Shown here: one piece after another, positions 15,723-23,978 of the stretch | Position numbering within the stretch: the stretch's first letter is position 1 | How the letters are laid out: every line of letters starts with the position of its first letter | Source: CAJQND01 sp051010055 | GTDB taxonomy: Bacteria; Pseudomonadota; Alphaproteobacteria; Rhizobiales; CAJQND01 | Assembly (NCBI GenBank): GCA_051010055.1 | Contig: JBPCVY010000166.1 | Location: 1-25,687, forward strand | Direction of reading: 5' to 3' | DNA: 25,687 nucleotides | Translations under genes and position numbers: made by a program | Notes under the pieces: generated by a model | Database searches by the model: none | Told to the model about the DNA's origin: nothing | Seen by the model: only the letters and a program-made list of their open reading frames with translations

Positions 15723-16613
15723 TCAGGCTTTTTCGAATTTTGCAGCCCTTTTCTGTGCGTCAAACTCGGCCCGGCGCCGGGAGATTTCATCAACGCTCAG
15801 CAGTTCAATATTGCAGTAATCTTGTTTCCAGCCACTGTCTTTGCTCCACTTTATGGGCGAATTCCAGGTGGTGCGTGGTGCGGCCGCTTCTTCAAGGAGG
15901 TTAAGCGCCAATTCCAGGGTTTTAGCCTGTGACGGCAAATCGTGCGGCTTTCCGGCGCTGTTGCCCAGGGGGAAATCCGAGAACAGGAACCTTGCCACAC
16001 CTGCGCGCTCGGCAATGTCTTTGGCGCAGCCCATCACGACCGCAGGTATGCCGTTTACTTCAAGGTGGCGGGCAGCGAAGGCAGCGCTTTGGTGGCAGAC
16101 CGGACAGTTTGGCACGATAATCGCGCAATCAGCACCGTCTGCCAGCACAAGCTCCAGCAGCCTCGGGCAATCCACAGTTTGGGTGATGTTGTGGCTGCGG
16201 TTTGTGGGCAGGCCGAAAAAGTTTTCACTGACCGCGTCAATGCGTCCCGATGCTTGAGCGCGCTTGAGCTCCTCCAGCGGAAACCAGGTGTTCTTGTCTT
16301 GTGCACTGGTGTGGCGCCTGTCATAGGCAATGTGGGATATTCGGACATCCGGATCTCCGGCAGTGGGACTTTTGTACACGTCAAAGAATTTGGCGCTGCC
16401 ATTGTAGGGCGCGCCCGGGCCTTGTTCACCAAATTCGGGGCGGTAGGGCACAGCGGTGGTCACGAGCGCTACCTTGCATTCGCCAAGCGGCTTGGCAAGC
16501 GGGCTGAAGGGAACCTCATCGAACTTTGCCCACCGGTAAGGCGCGCTATAACCAAGCCCTTCATAATAGGCCCGGGTGCGCTGGATGTATGCAATAGGCT
16601 CATCTGGCTGCAT
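15723..16613 (-). CDS. Glycine/sarcosine/betaine reductase B-like protein (no selenocysteine)
   Basis: 296-aa protein resembling the selenoprotein B (GrdB) family in its proteobacterial, non-selenium form. Family landmarks are YRWAKFDEVPFSPLAKPL, CKVALVTTA, the thiol motif VPNCPVCHQS and FSDFPLGNSAGKP. In clostridial GrdB the active site is UxxCxxC; here the CxxC (CPVC) is kept and the position expected for Sec holds valine. True glycine reductase needs GrdA and GrdC, which are absent, so the reaction is unknown. A redox or thiol role is possible. It is transcribed alone, toward the frameshifted repeat gene. The ribosome site is weak (AGGC). Confidence 0.75.
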   Translation of the reverse strand: MQPDEPIAYIQRTRAYYEGLGYSAPYRWAKFDEVPFSPLAKPLGECKVALVTTAVPYRPEFGEQGPGAPYNGSAKFFDVYKSPTAGDPDVRISHIAYDRRHTSAQDKNTWFPLEELKRAQASGRIDAVSENFFGLPTNRSHNITQTVDCPRLLELVLADGADCAIIVPNCPVCHQSAAFAARHLEVNGIPAVVMGCAKDIAERAGVARFLFSDFPLGNSAGKPHDLPSQAKTLELALNLLEEAAAPRTTWNSPIKWSKDSGWKQDYCNIELLSVDEISRRRAEFDAQKRAAKFEKA

Positions 16614-16827
16614 GCGGCGAGCCTAGCGGAATTTCCATTCGAGTTGAAGATTCCTGCTTTATCGGGTCTGGCGGAAAGGGCCATAAATTTGAATGATTCA
16701 AGGCAATTTACATAACTGCAACATAAATAAATGAAGTAACTCCTCTCATCGTTTGATTATGTTTGATTTTTGCTTGCCTTTAATTTTAATTGGCTAGGTG
16801 AATTCCCCTCAAATCACGGAAAAAATC
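16614..16827. promoter_or_regulatory. AT-rich divergent promoter region with a 13-base palindrome
   Basis: Intergenic region between the divergent GrdB-like and OmpA-like genes, clearly richer in A and T than the genes around it. It contains the perfect odd palindrome TTGAATGATTCAA at 16689-16701 and a tandem GTTTGATT/GTTTGATT (about 16751-16771). No single promoter stands out. Confidence 0.35.
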
Positions 16828-17856
16828 ATGAAAATCTCGAGTTTACTTGGTTTGTTTGCTGTACTTTTGCTTGCGGGCAGCGTTGCACATGCGCAAGACG
16901 CCGGCCCGTTTGCCCTTCACAAGGGCCTCAAAATTGAACGCGCCTATACCAGCCAATTTGGCCCGGATGCAGAAGAAATCAACCGTGTCAGCGCCGTGGC
17001 GTCTGACTGGTTCGAAATCGACTATTCGGACACCAGAGGAATTGTCGCAAAGCGCCGGGTGCGCACTATCGACCGCGCCACAGCACCGACTTACTTTATT
17101 GGTTTTGCCAAAGGATTGCCGCTTACGGTTGCCGGCACCACTTCGCTCGGGATTTCCTCGCAAGTTATGCTGGAGCTGCGCAAGACCGGTCAGGCACGCC
17201 TTGGGCTGATGCACGACACAGGCCTCAACGTGATTGATGGCGTTCTGACCAAAGTGCAAGAATTGCGGATGCCGGTGCTGGTGGAAAACCAGATTGTTGA
17301 ATTTCCGGCTGTTTACGCCCGCGGGGTCTTCCGCACCGGTAGCCGGCAGGGGCTTGGCGAGTTCTGGATACTCGACAACAAGAACCAGCCGGTGACAATT
17401 CAATACAACATTAAATTCAGTTGGGAGCAGCGCGCGCGCACCACCCGCACGGTTCGTGTCACGGCGGGCAATTCGCAACATGGCGCAATGATGCAAACGC
17501 TCAGGGCATACAAGGCCTATGACGTTTACGGCATTCATTTTGATTTCGGCAAGGCGACCATCAAATCGCAAACCGCTGACGTGGTTGGCGATATTGCGCG
17601 GGCCTTGGAGTTAAACCCCACATGGACACTGCTTTTGGAAGGCCATACCGATTCAATTGGCGGTGCCGCATACAATTTGAAGCTCTCTCAGCAACGCGCC
17701 AATTCGGTCAAGAATATGCTGATCAGCAGGTATGGTGTGGACCCAAACCGGTTGCGGACTGAAGGTCGTGGCCTTACCGAGCCGAAAGCCTCGAACGATA
17801 CGCTTCAGGGTCGGGCGCAGAACCGCCGTGTGGAACTCACCCGCACGGATCGCTAG
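16828..17856 (+). CDS. OmpA-family peptidoglycan-associated envelope protein
   Basis: 342-aa exported protein. A signal peptide (KISSLLGLFAVLLLAGSVAHA) is followed by about 200 residues of uncharacterised N-terminal domain, then a C-terminal OmpA-like peptidoglycan-binding domain from about residue 232. That domain shows HFDFGKATIK, LLEGHTDSIGGAAYNLKLS and GRAQNRRVEL. It would sit in the periplasm and hold the outer membrane or a complex to the cell wall. ATG 16828 fits the signal peptide; a GTG at 16798 is in frame but would put ten extra residues before it. No partner genes are adjacent. Confidence 0.88.
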   Translation: MKISSLLGLFAVLLLAGSVAHAQDAGPFALHKGLKIERAYTSQFGPDAEEINRVSAVASDWFEIDYSDTRGIVAKRRVRTIDRATAPTYFIGFAKGLPLTVAGTTSLGISSQVMLELRKTGQARLGLMHDTGLNVIDGVLTKVQELRMPVLVENQIVEFPAVYARGVFRTGSRQGLGEFWILDNKNQPVTIQYNIKFSWEQRARTTRTVRVTAGNSQHGAMMQTLRAYKAYDVYGIHFDFGKATIKSQTADVVGDIARALELNPTWTLLLEGHTDSIGGAAYNLKLSQQRANSVKNMLISRYGVDPNRLRTEGRGLTEPKASNDTLQGRAQNRRVELTRTDR

Positions 17857-17872
17857 GTTTAACATCGCGCGT

Positions 17873-17886
17873 TTGACTTAAGTCAT
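17873..17886. promoter_or_regulatory. FNR/FixK-type box (TTGAC-TTAA-GTCAT)
   Basis: TTGACTTAAGTCAT is a near-perfect palindrome with one final-base mismatch to TTGA-N6-TCAA. Its centre at 17879.5 predicts a class II start near 17921, 23 bases before the ATG at 17944. Confidence 0.5.
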
Positions 17887-17915
17887 GGTGCGTTGAGTTG
17901 ATTTCGCTACGTTTG

Positions 17916-17935
17916 GCCCATCATCAATGATGGGC
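17916..17935. other. Perfect hairpin at predicted 5' end of DUF1488-like mRNA
   Basis: GCCCATCAT pairs with ATGATGGGC around a CA centre. It overlaps the predicted transcript start and stands just before an ATG-TAA minimal frame (17939-17944) and the gene's own ATG at 17944, which has no clear ribosome site. Confidence 0.5.
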
Positions 17936-17943
17936 TGAATGTA

Positions 17944-18240
17944 ATGGGTACACTTGTTTTCAGCGACGATTTCAGGCTGTTCGACGGGGAGTGCGTGCGC
18001 TTCCATGGTGTTGATGGGGGCAGGCAGGTTTTGTGCGGTGTAACCACCTACGCATTAAAGCACCATGTTCCGGGGCTGCCCTTGGAAGGGTTGCTGCCTG
18101 GAGAGCTTTTTCTCGAAGCCTACGATAAGCACGTGGCGGCAATCCACGAAGTGGCGCGCCGCAAATACAGCACTGGAAGCTTTGAGAAGTCCGGCGATGT
18201 GGAAGTCATGGTCCATGATCATGACTGGCATGCGTCGTGA
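17944..18240 (+). CDS. DUF1488-like small protein
   Basis: 98-aa soluble protein resembling the DUF1488 family. It shows an N-terminal FSDDFRLFDGECVRFHGVDGG, a conserved cysteine (VLCGVT), and the segment LEAYDKHVAAIHEVARRKY before an acidic end. Function is unknown. It has its own FNR-like box and a hairpin in the leader. The DUF call rests on pattern recall and should be confirmed by profile search. It is convergent with the small membrane-protein gene, 13 bases away. Confidence 0.7.
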   Translation: MGTLVFSDDFRLFDGECVRFHGVDGGRQVLCGVTTYALKHHVPGLPLEGLLPGELFLEAYDKHVAAIHEVARRKYSTGSFEKSGDVEVMVHDHDWHAS

Positions 18241-18253
18241 TGCAAAATATGCA

Positions 18254-18511
18254 TTAACGGGTAGGTGGAAGTAGCGAATATCTCTGCGGACCGGAGGCTT
18301 GTTGCTTCAGGAAAACTGACACGTTCCGCGCTGTCGAAGCTTTGGAAGTTTCCTCTTTGATTTCGACGATAACCGGTTGCGGAGGCTTTCCAATGCCGAA
18401 AATCGGTGCAGCCGAGGTGATAAACCAGATAACCAGCAAAACCAAGACTGCGTAGGCAACGCCGACGCTTACATTCTCCAGTAGTAGAATTGAATCCCGT
18501 TTTTTCTGCAT
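18254..18511 (-). CDS. Small single-pass membrane protein, unknown function
   Basis: 85-aa protein with one hydrophobic helix (VGVAYAVLVLLVIWFITSA) after a short charged N-terminus (MQKKRDS). The C-terminal part of about 50 residues is Pro/Lys/Ser-rich, probably periplasmic and disordered. GAGG five bases before ATG 18511 supports this start over a TTG at 18529. Upstream on the same strand is an AT-rich region with TATACT as a possible -10. I do not recognise the family. Confidence 0.65.
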   Translation of the reverse strand: MQKKRDSILLLENVSVGVAYAVLVLLVIWFITSAAPIFGIGKPPQPVIVEIKEETSKASTARNVSVFLKQQASGPQRYSLLPPTR

Positions 18512-18659
18512 CGACACCTCGACCGGCAAAACGAATCACTCAGGTTCTATATGTAAACTATAGTATACTTCATTTGCATTGGTGATTTTTTGCCGATTTA
18601 ACCGCTCTCATCTTGTTTTTGCTTTGGTGTTGGCAAGATAGCGCGGCAATGCTTAAATT

Positions 18660-19820
18660 TTATTTCAGTGTTTCTTCCACCAAAGTAGCCCAATAACTCG
18701 CGCCAATCGGCAAAAGCTCGTCATTGAAGTCATATTGCGGGCTGTGCAGGTTGGAAACGTCTTCCCCGACACCCATCCATATGTAAGAACCTGGTTTTTC
18801 CTGCAGCATGAACGCGAAATCTTCCGATCCCATGACGGGTGCAATTTCGTGATGGATGTTCTTATCACCCACTACTTTGGCCGCCACGCGCGCGGCGTGG
18901 TGGGTTTCAGCTTCCGCGTTTACGGTCGGCGGGTAGCGGCGTTCATAGCGCACTTCAATTTCTGCGCCATAGGTGGCCGCAACCCCCTTGGCGATGCGCT
19001 TGATATTGTTTTCCGCCATGTCCTGCACCTCCGGTTTGAAACTGCGCACGGTGCCGGAAAGGCGGACTTCGGCCGGGATGACATTATAGGCATCGCCTCC
19101 ATGGAACTGGGTAACCGAAACCACAACTGCCTCCAGTGGATCCACATTCCGGCTGGCAATCGTTTGCAACTGGGTGACGAGGTGCGCGGCGATAATTATC
19201 GGGTCATTGCCCTGGTGGGGCATGGCGCCGTGGGCGCCGTGGCCTGTGACGATCATGTCGAAAATATCGTACGAGGCCATCATCGGCCCCACCCGCACGC
19301 CTACTTCGCCAACTTTCATTCCGGGCCAATTGTGCAGGCCGTAAACCTCGCTCATTGGGAACTTTTCGAAAAGTCCTTGCTCCACCATCACACGGCCCCC
19401 GCCCTCATTTTCTTCCGCGGGCTGGAAAATCACATAGGCGGTTCCGGAAAAATCACGGGTTTCGGCGAGGTATTTCGCAGCCCCGAGCAGCATGGTGGTA
19501 TGGCCGTCATGTCCACAGGCATGCATTTTTCCCGGGTTTTTGGAACTGTAGGGCTTGTTTGTCTGTTCGGTAATATCGAGGGCGTCAATATCTGCACGTA
19601 GCCCGATTGCGCTATCGCCATCGCCTTTACCCTTGATAATGCCGACAATGCCGGTGCCCGCCAGGCCACGGTCTATCTCGATGCCAAAGCTTTCAAGTTT
19701 TTCAGCAATGAACGCTGATGTGCGGTGTTCCTCGAACGCCGTTTCCGGATGGGCATGAATATCTCTCCGCCAACCGGTCATTTCATCATGGAATTTGGAA
19801 ATCTTGTCCTGAACGCCCAT
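18660..19820 (-). CDS. M20-family amidohydrolase (hippurate hydrolase/aminoacylase type)
   Basis: 386-aa cytoplasmic metal-dependent amidohydrolase of the M20D group, which cleaves N-acyl amino acids such as hippurate, indole-acetyl-amino acids or N-acetyl amino acids. Metal-site residues are visible: His100, Cys102, His104 and His107 in MHACGHDGHT, Glu136-Glu137 in FQPAEENEGG, and His162 in GLHNWPG. A dimerisation domain follows, and GSEDFAFML lies near the end. The length matches the family. It is divergent from the M81 protein gene over 286 bases, suggesting a shared role in breaking down amide-linked compounds. The substrate is unknown. Confidence 0.92.
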   Translation of the reverse strand: MGVQDKISKFHDEMTGWRRDIHAHPETAFEEHRTSAFIAEKLESFGIEIDRGLAGTGIVGIIKGKGDGDSAIGLRADIDALDITEQTNKPYSSKNPGKMHACGHDGHTTMLLGAAKYLAETRDFSGTAYVIFQPAEENEGGGRVMVEQGLFEKFPMSEVYGLHNWPGMKVGEVGVRVGPMMASYDIFDMIVTGHGAHGAMPHQGNDPIIIAAHLVTQLQTIASRNVDPLEAVVVSVTQFHGGDAYNVIPAEVRLSGTVRSFKPEVQDMAENNIKRIAKGVAATYGAEIEVRYERRYPPTVNAEAETHHAARVAAKVVGDKNIHHEIAPVMGSEDFAFMLQEKPGSYIWMGVGEDVSNLHSPQYDFNDELLPIGASYWATLVEETLK

Positions 19821-20106
19821 GCTTTGTTCCCGCCTTGAAATTTGAATTGGAAACGCAGCCTACTTCGTTGGGCATGATAGGTCCAACCGGCATTTGGAAA
19901 ATTTTATTTATGAGGTGAAACGGAGAAGCGTCGCCCATCCCGTCTGCACGAACTTGCCAGCTGTAAGTCAGAATGTTTGATATGCCGAAGGGCGTCTTTT
20001 GGCAGTTTGTTTTTGTGCTTGACCAAAACCGCTCCAAGCAACACGGTAGGCAAAAAGAGAGCGCCGCGCAGGCCATGCCGGGCGGGCCTGTCGTGGAAGG
20101 AGCCTT

Positions 20107-21618
20107 ATGAGCAAGCCTCGCATCGCGGTTGCCGGATTTCAGCACGAAACCAACACGTTTGCACCGTTGCCGACCACTTTCGATATTTTCGAGCGCGGTG
20201 GCGCGTGGCCTGGCATTACCCACGGGCAAGACGTCATAGAAACCTTTGGCGGGTTGAATATTCCCATCGGTGGCGTGATTGACAACGCGGAAGGTTTCTC
20301 GCTGGTGCCGATTTTGTGGGCCAATGCTGAACCTGGCGGGTACGTTGCGCAACCGGCATTCGACAGGATTTCGGCCATGATTTGCGAAGGCCTTGCGGGC
20401 GCCGGAGACATTAATGGCCTTTATCTCGATCTACATGGCGCAATGGTGACCGAAGACTTTGAAGACGGAGAGGGTGAATTGCTGCGCCGTATCCGGGAAG
20501 TAACGGGTCCGGAGTTGCCCGTCGCGGTTTCGCTGGATCTGCATGGAAATCTGACGGCTGAATTTGTCGAACATGCCTCTGTGCTTGCCATCTACCGGAC
20601 ATATCCGCATGTGGATATGGCGGCAACCGGGGCCCGGGCGGCAAAATTGTTGAAGCAGCTTAGCGAGCGCGGAAAACCGTTTGCGAAGGCGTTCCGCCAG
20701 TTGGACTATCTAATCCCGATCCAGGCGCAATCGACCATGCGCGAACCGGGCCACAGGCTTTATAAAATGCTTGAGCCGCTGGAGCGCGATGGGGTGATAT
20801 CGGTTGATCTGGCGTTTGGATTTCCTCCTGCCGACATCACCCATTGCGGTGCATCGATTGTTGCCTTTGCTGAAGATCAGGCCCGGGCAGATATGGCGGC
20901 AGACAAGATTCTTGCCGAACTGGAACGCGCTGAAAGCGAGTTTCACAACCCGCTTGTGCCGGCAGGCGATGCTGTTCGCGAGGCGCTCGACATGGCTTCG
21001 AACGCCACAAGGCCCATCGTTGTCGCCGACCCGCAGGACAATCCCGGCGCCGGCGCCACAGGGGACACTACCGGGCTTTTGAAGGAGCTCGTAAAAGCGG
21101 GCGCGCGCAAGGCGGCTATCGGTATGGTTTGGGATCCGCAAACTGCAGAAGAAGCCCATGGGGCAGGTGTTGGTGCTGAGCTTGAGCTCTCAATCGGTGG
21201 CAGGTTCCCTCAACTCGGGTGCACGCCGCTTACGGCCAAGGTACGTGTGGAGGCGTTATCGGATGGGGTTTTTACATTCACCGGGCCTATGTATGGCGGT
21301 GCGCATGCCCATCTTGGCAAAATGGCGCAGGTGCTGGTGCTGGACGAAAGCTCCGAAGTGCGCGTGGTGATAGGTTCCAATCGTTGCCAGAACGCCGACC
21401 AGGCAATCTTCACCCACATGGGCATCAACCCGCCGGAACAGTCCATAGTGGTGGTAAAAAGCGCGGTGCATTTTCTTGCCGACTATGAACCGATTGCCGA
21501 AAAGGTGATTTTTGCTGATAGCCCAGGCGCCAATCCATGCCAGCTCGACACAATTGCTTTTACCCGCCTCAGGGCCGGTGTGCGCCTTGGACCAGGCGGG
21601 CCGGAATTCAAGAAATGA
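20107..21618 (+). CDS. M81-family (MlrC-like) metallopeptidase
   Basis: 503-aa protein of the COG5476/MlrC family. The N-terminal domain shows GFQHETNTFAPLPT, the metal-site region YLDLHGAMV, VSLDLHGNLT and YRTYPHVDM. The C-terminal domain begins near residue 300 with DPQDNPGAGATGDT. A strong ribosome site (GGAAGGAG) precedes ATG 20107. MlrC itself finishes microcystin breakdown in sphingomonads, but most members lie in unrelated amino-acid or peptide catabolic loci, so no toxin-degrading role is implied. The 286 bases before it show no clear promoter. Confidence 0.92.
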   Translation: MSKPRIAVAGFQHETNTFAPLPTTFDIFERGGAWPGITHGQDVIETFGGLNIPIGGVIDNAEGFSLVPILWANAEPGGYVAQPAFDRISAMICEGLAGAGDINGLYLDLHGAMVTEDFEDGEGELLRRIREVTGPELPVAVSLDLHGNLTAEFVEHASVLAIYRTYPHVDMAATGARAAKLLKQLSERGKPFAKAFRQLDYLIPIQAQSTMREPGHRLYKMLEPLERDGVISVDLAFGFPPADITHCGASIVAFAEDQARADMAADKILAELERAESEFHNPLVPAGDAVREALDMASNATRPIVVADPQDNPGAGATGDTTGLLKELVKAGARKAAIGMVWDPQTAEEAHGAGVGAELELSIGGRFPQLGCTPLTAKVRVEALSDGVFTFTGPMYGGAHAHLGKMAQVLVLDESSEVRVVIGSNRCQNADQAIFTHMGINPPEQSIVVVKSAVHFLADYEPIAEKVIFADSPGANPCQLDTIAFTRLRAGVRLGPGGPEFKK

Positions 21619-21648
21619 CATCAATATCCGATGACGCGCCAGGGAGAA

Positions 21649-21846
21649 TTAGTTCGAAGCCAACTGGAAGCGCTGCTCTGGCATGCAGACGAAGGTTGCA
21701 CGGCGCACGCTGCTTTGGGTTTTCTCAACAATGAATGCGATCTTTGCACGGTAGGCATCGCAAACCTCGTTGCTTGAAAAGGTGTAATCTTCAATGGTCA
21801 TGGAGCCGCTGAACGTCAGCAGATAGCCGATGAGGACATATTTCAT
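21649..21846 (-). CDS. Very small secreted protein, unknown function
   Basis: 65-aa frame with a probable signal peptide (MKYVLIGYLLTFSGS) and two cysteines (NEVCDAY and TFVCMPE) that could pair in the periplasm. GGAG six bases before ATG 21846 fixes the start. The frame runs open further upstream to 21948, but that segment looks non-coding. It is convergent with the M81 gene. I do not recognise the family; similar tiny proteins are frequent in rhizobia. Confidence 0.6.
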   Translation of the reverse strand: MKYVLIGYLLTFSGSMTIEDYTFSSNEVCDAYRAKIAFIVEKTQSSVRRATFVCMPEQRFQLASN

Positions 21847-22117
21847 AGCATGCTCCATTTGTTTGCGGAAACGCAATGTGCGTTTCGGGTTACCTTGAAG
21901 CACAAGATATAATTTTGTGATTGAACTTGGTCTGAAGGCGGTGTTCATATTGTATTCACAGTTTGAAATCGAAAAGATAACTAAATATCAGCGGTTTGAC
22001 CCAGTCCCTGCAGCAAACGAAATTTCCCCATTTGCTCTATTGGCACGCGTGTGATTGGCTGGCATATACGTTCGTGGGAATCAATCAGGTGAATTTCTTC
22101 TTGAAGGCGGAGGTGAG

Positions 22118-23962
22118 ATGAAAGTCATCCCGGTAATTCTTTGCTCTGGCGCAGGTGAGGGCCTGTGGCCGTTAGCGCGCAAATCAAAGCCAAAACAGTT
22201 TCTGAACTTCGGTTCCAGCCGTTCGCTTTTTCAGGAAACCGTTCTGCGCTGTCATGGGGACGAGTTCGACCGCAAGCCGATCGTTGCCGGCGCCTACGAG
22301 GACCGTTTCCACATCATGTCCAATTTGCAGGAGATTGATGCGCAAGCCGACATACTTGTTGCACCATCTCCGTTGAACCCGGCTGCCGCCATGGCGGCAG
22401 GGTGCCTCAAAGCCATGGAGCGGGAAGAAGATGTGCTGGTTGTTGCCATAAACGCCGAAAACCGGGTTACCGATTCCGGTGCCTTCGAAGACGCAGTTAT
22501 CAGCGCGACAACAGCAGAGCAGGAAGGTTATCTGGTAAGCTTCGGTTTGAAGCCGGATGGACCAGAAACCGGCCATGGTTACATCAAGCCCGGTGACAAG
22601 CTGCCTGCCAGCAATGTGCTCGAAGTTGACGGCTACACGGAAAACCCCAGCGCTAAGACCGCTAAGAAATATGTCAAGGAAGGCTATCTCTGGAACAGCG
22701 GAGATTTCCTCTTAAGCGCCAAGGAATATCTTGCTGCGCTGAAGGAACACGCGCCCGAAGTATACAAAGGAGCGGTTGCCGCATTTGAAAATGCCGCCCC
22801 CGATCTGGAATTCACACGCCTTGATGCGCAAGCGCTTGCCGGTGTTGAAACTATGTCAATTGAAGCCACTGTGATTGATAAGTCCAAGAAAGCTGCCGTA
22901 TTGCCGGTCGATTATGGCTGGCTTGGCATGAAGTCATGGACCGGCATCTGGAATGCTCTCGATAAGGACGATGCGGGCAACGCCATTTTGGGTGATGGGC
23001 AGATTATCGGCGGCAAGAACAATCTGGTTCATTCAGATGGCCGCTATACGGCCCTTCTGGGTATCGATGATGCGGTTGTCGTGGCCATGCGCGACAGCAT
23101 CTTGGTGGCGGCGAAAAACCGTTCTGGAGATGTCGCTCAAATTGTCGACGGACTGCGTGAAGAAAACCGGCCAGAAGCTGATGAGACCCTTGAAATCTTT
23201 CAACCATGGGGCAATTTCGAGCGACTGGATGCAGGCGAGAAATATCAGGTGCGCCGGGTGGTGGTTGAGCCTGGCGAAAAGATTTCCCTGCAAAAACATG
23301 AGCACCGCGGTGAGCACTGGATCCTTGTGCAAGGGCGCGCCGAGGTGACGGTTGATGGGCATTCACGGGTGCGTGGAACAAATGAATCCGTCTATATCCC
23401 GCGCAATTCTGCCCATGAGCTCGTAAACAATGAAGCCGAGCCGGTTGTCATCATTGAGGTGCAGACCGGGAACTATCTGGGTGAGGATGATATCGTCCGG
23501 ATTGAAGATGCTTACAATCTGGGAGCCGGGGCAGTGCCGGTTGCCGAACCCGCCCCAGATGAAGCTGAAGAGCCTGAGGCGGCGCAGGTGGTAGCTAGTG
23601 TGCCAAAGCTTGAGCTGCCAAATGCAAAAGAAGTGGCCACAGAAGCGCAACCTGCCGAAGAGCAACCTGCCGAAGAGCAACCTGCCGAAGAGGCTGAAGA
23701 GGTTGAGGCTGCGCCTGAGGAGCCTGCTTTGACCGTGACGCTCAGCCCGGTTGCAGCGCCTGCACCACGTATGGACCAGATTCCCCAACCAGCACCGGCT
23801 CCGGCCCCGGAACCTGCAATTCCGCAAGAGGAAACAGCGAGCCTGCGAAAGCCATTCCCGCCACCGGCGCCACGCGCACCGGCATCTACTTCAGCTGAGG
23901 CGGATGAGGCACCATCTGAAGAGGGCGGCGCTGGCGCAGGCGAGGGGGCAAAGGAGAATTGA
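22118..23962 (+). CDS. ManC/AlgA-like protein with degenerate transferase domain and acidic tail
   Basis: 614-aa homologue of bifunctional mannose-1-phosphate guanylyltransferase/mannose-6-phosphate isomerase (usual length about 470-480). The N-terminal nucleotidyltransferase fold is recognisable, but its signatures are altered. GGSGTRLWPLSR is SGAGEGLWPLAR here (Thr to Glu14, Arg to Gly15), GRNTAPA is PLNPAAA, DH of the metal site is EN (AENRVTD), and FxEKP is YTENP. The type II cupin is intact (LQKHEHRGEHWILVQG, YIPRNSAHELVNN). After about residue 466 comes a Pro/Glu/Ala-rich tail of about 148 residues. GGAGGTGAG fixes ATG 22118. No other sugar-nucleotide genes are nearby. It may be an isomerase only, or a regulator. 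Confidence 0.85.
   Translation: MKVIPVILCSGAGEGLWPLARKSKPKQFLNFGSSRSLFQETVLRCHGDEFDRKPIVAGAYEDRFHIMSNLQEIDAQADILVAPSPLNPAAAMAAGCLKAMEREEDVLVVAINAENRVTDSGAFEDAVISATTAEQEGYLVSFGLKPDGPETGHGYIKPGDKLPASNVLEVDGYTENPSAKTAKKYVKEGYLWNSGDFLLSAKEYLAALKEHAPEVYKGAVAAFENAAPDLEFTRLDAQALAGVETMSIEATVIDKSKKAAVLPVDYGWLGMKSWTGIWNALDKDDAGNAILGDGQIIGGKNNLVHSDGRYTALLGIDDAVVVAMRDSILVAAKNRSGDVAQIVDGLREENRPEADETLEIFQPWGNFERLDAGEKYQVRRVVVEPGEKISLQKHEHRGEHWILVQGRAEVTVDGHSRVRGTNESVYIPRNSAHELVNNEAEPVVIIEVQTGNYLGEDDIVRIEDAYNLGAGAVPVAEPAPDEAEEPEAAQVVASVPKLELPNAKEVATEAQPAEEQPAEEQPAEEAEEVEAAPEEPALTVTLSPVAAPAPRMDQIPQPAPAPAPEPAIPQEETASLRKPFPPPAPRAPASTSAEADEAPSEEGGAGAGEGAKEN
23648..23692 (+). repeat. Three perfect 15-base tandem repeats inside the acidic tail
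   Basis: CAACCTGCCGAAGAG is repeated three times without change, encoding QPAEE three times. Perfect identity at the DNA level indicates recent slippage expansion, so copy number probably varies between strains. Confidence 0.9.
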
Positions 23963-23978
23963 GCTACGGGGTTTCAAC

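Noticed and set aside
19786..20352. 188-codon minus-strand frame across the M20-M81 intergenic region
   Set aside because: It runs antisense through the M81 start and into the M20 gene, has no recognisable domain or ribosome site, and is best read as a shadow frame.
20107..21618. Microcystin-degradation (mlr) cluster
   Set aside because: No mlrA, mlrB or mlrD genes are nearby, and MlrC homologues are widespread in other contexts.
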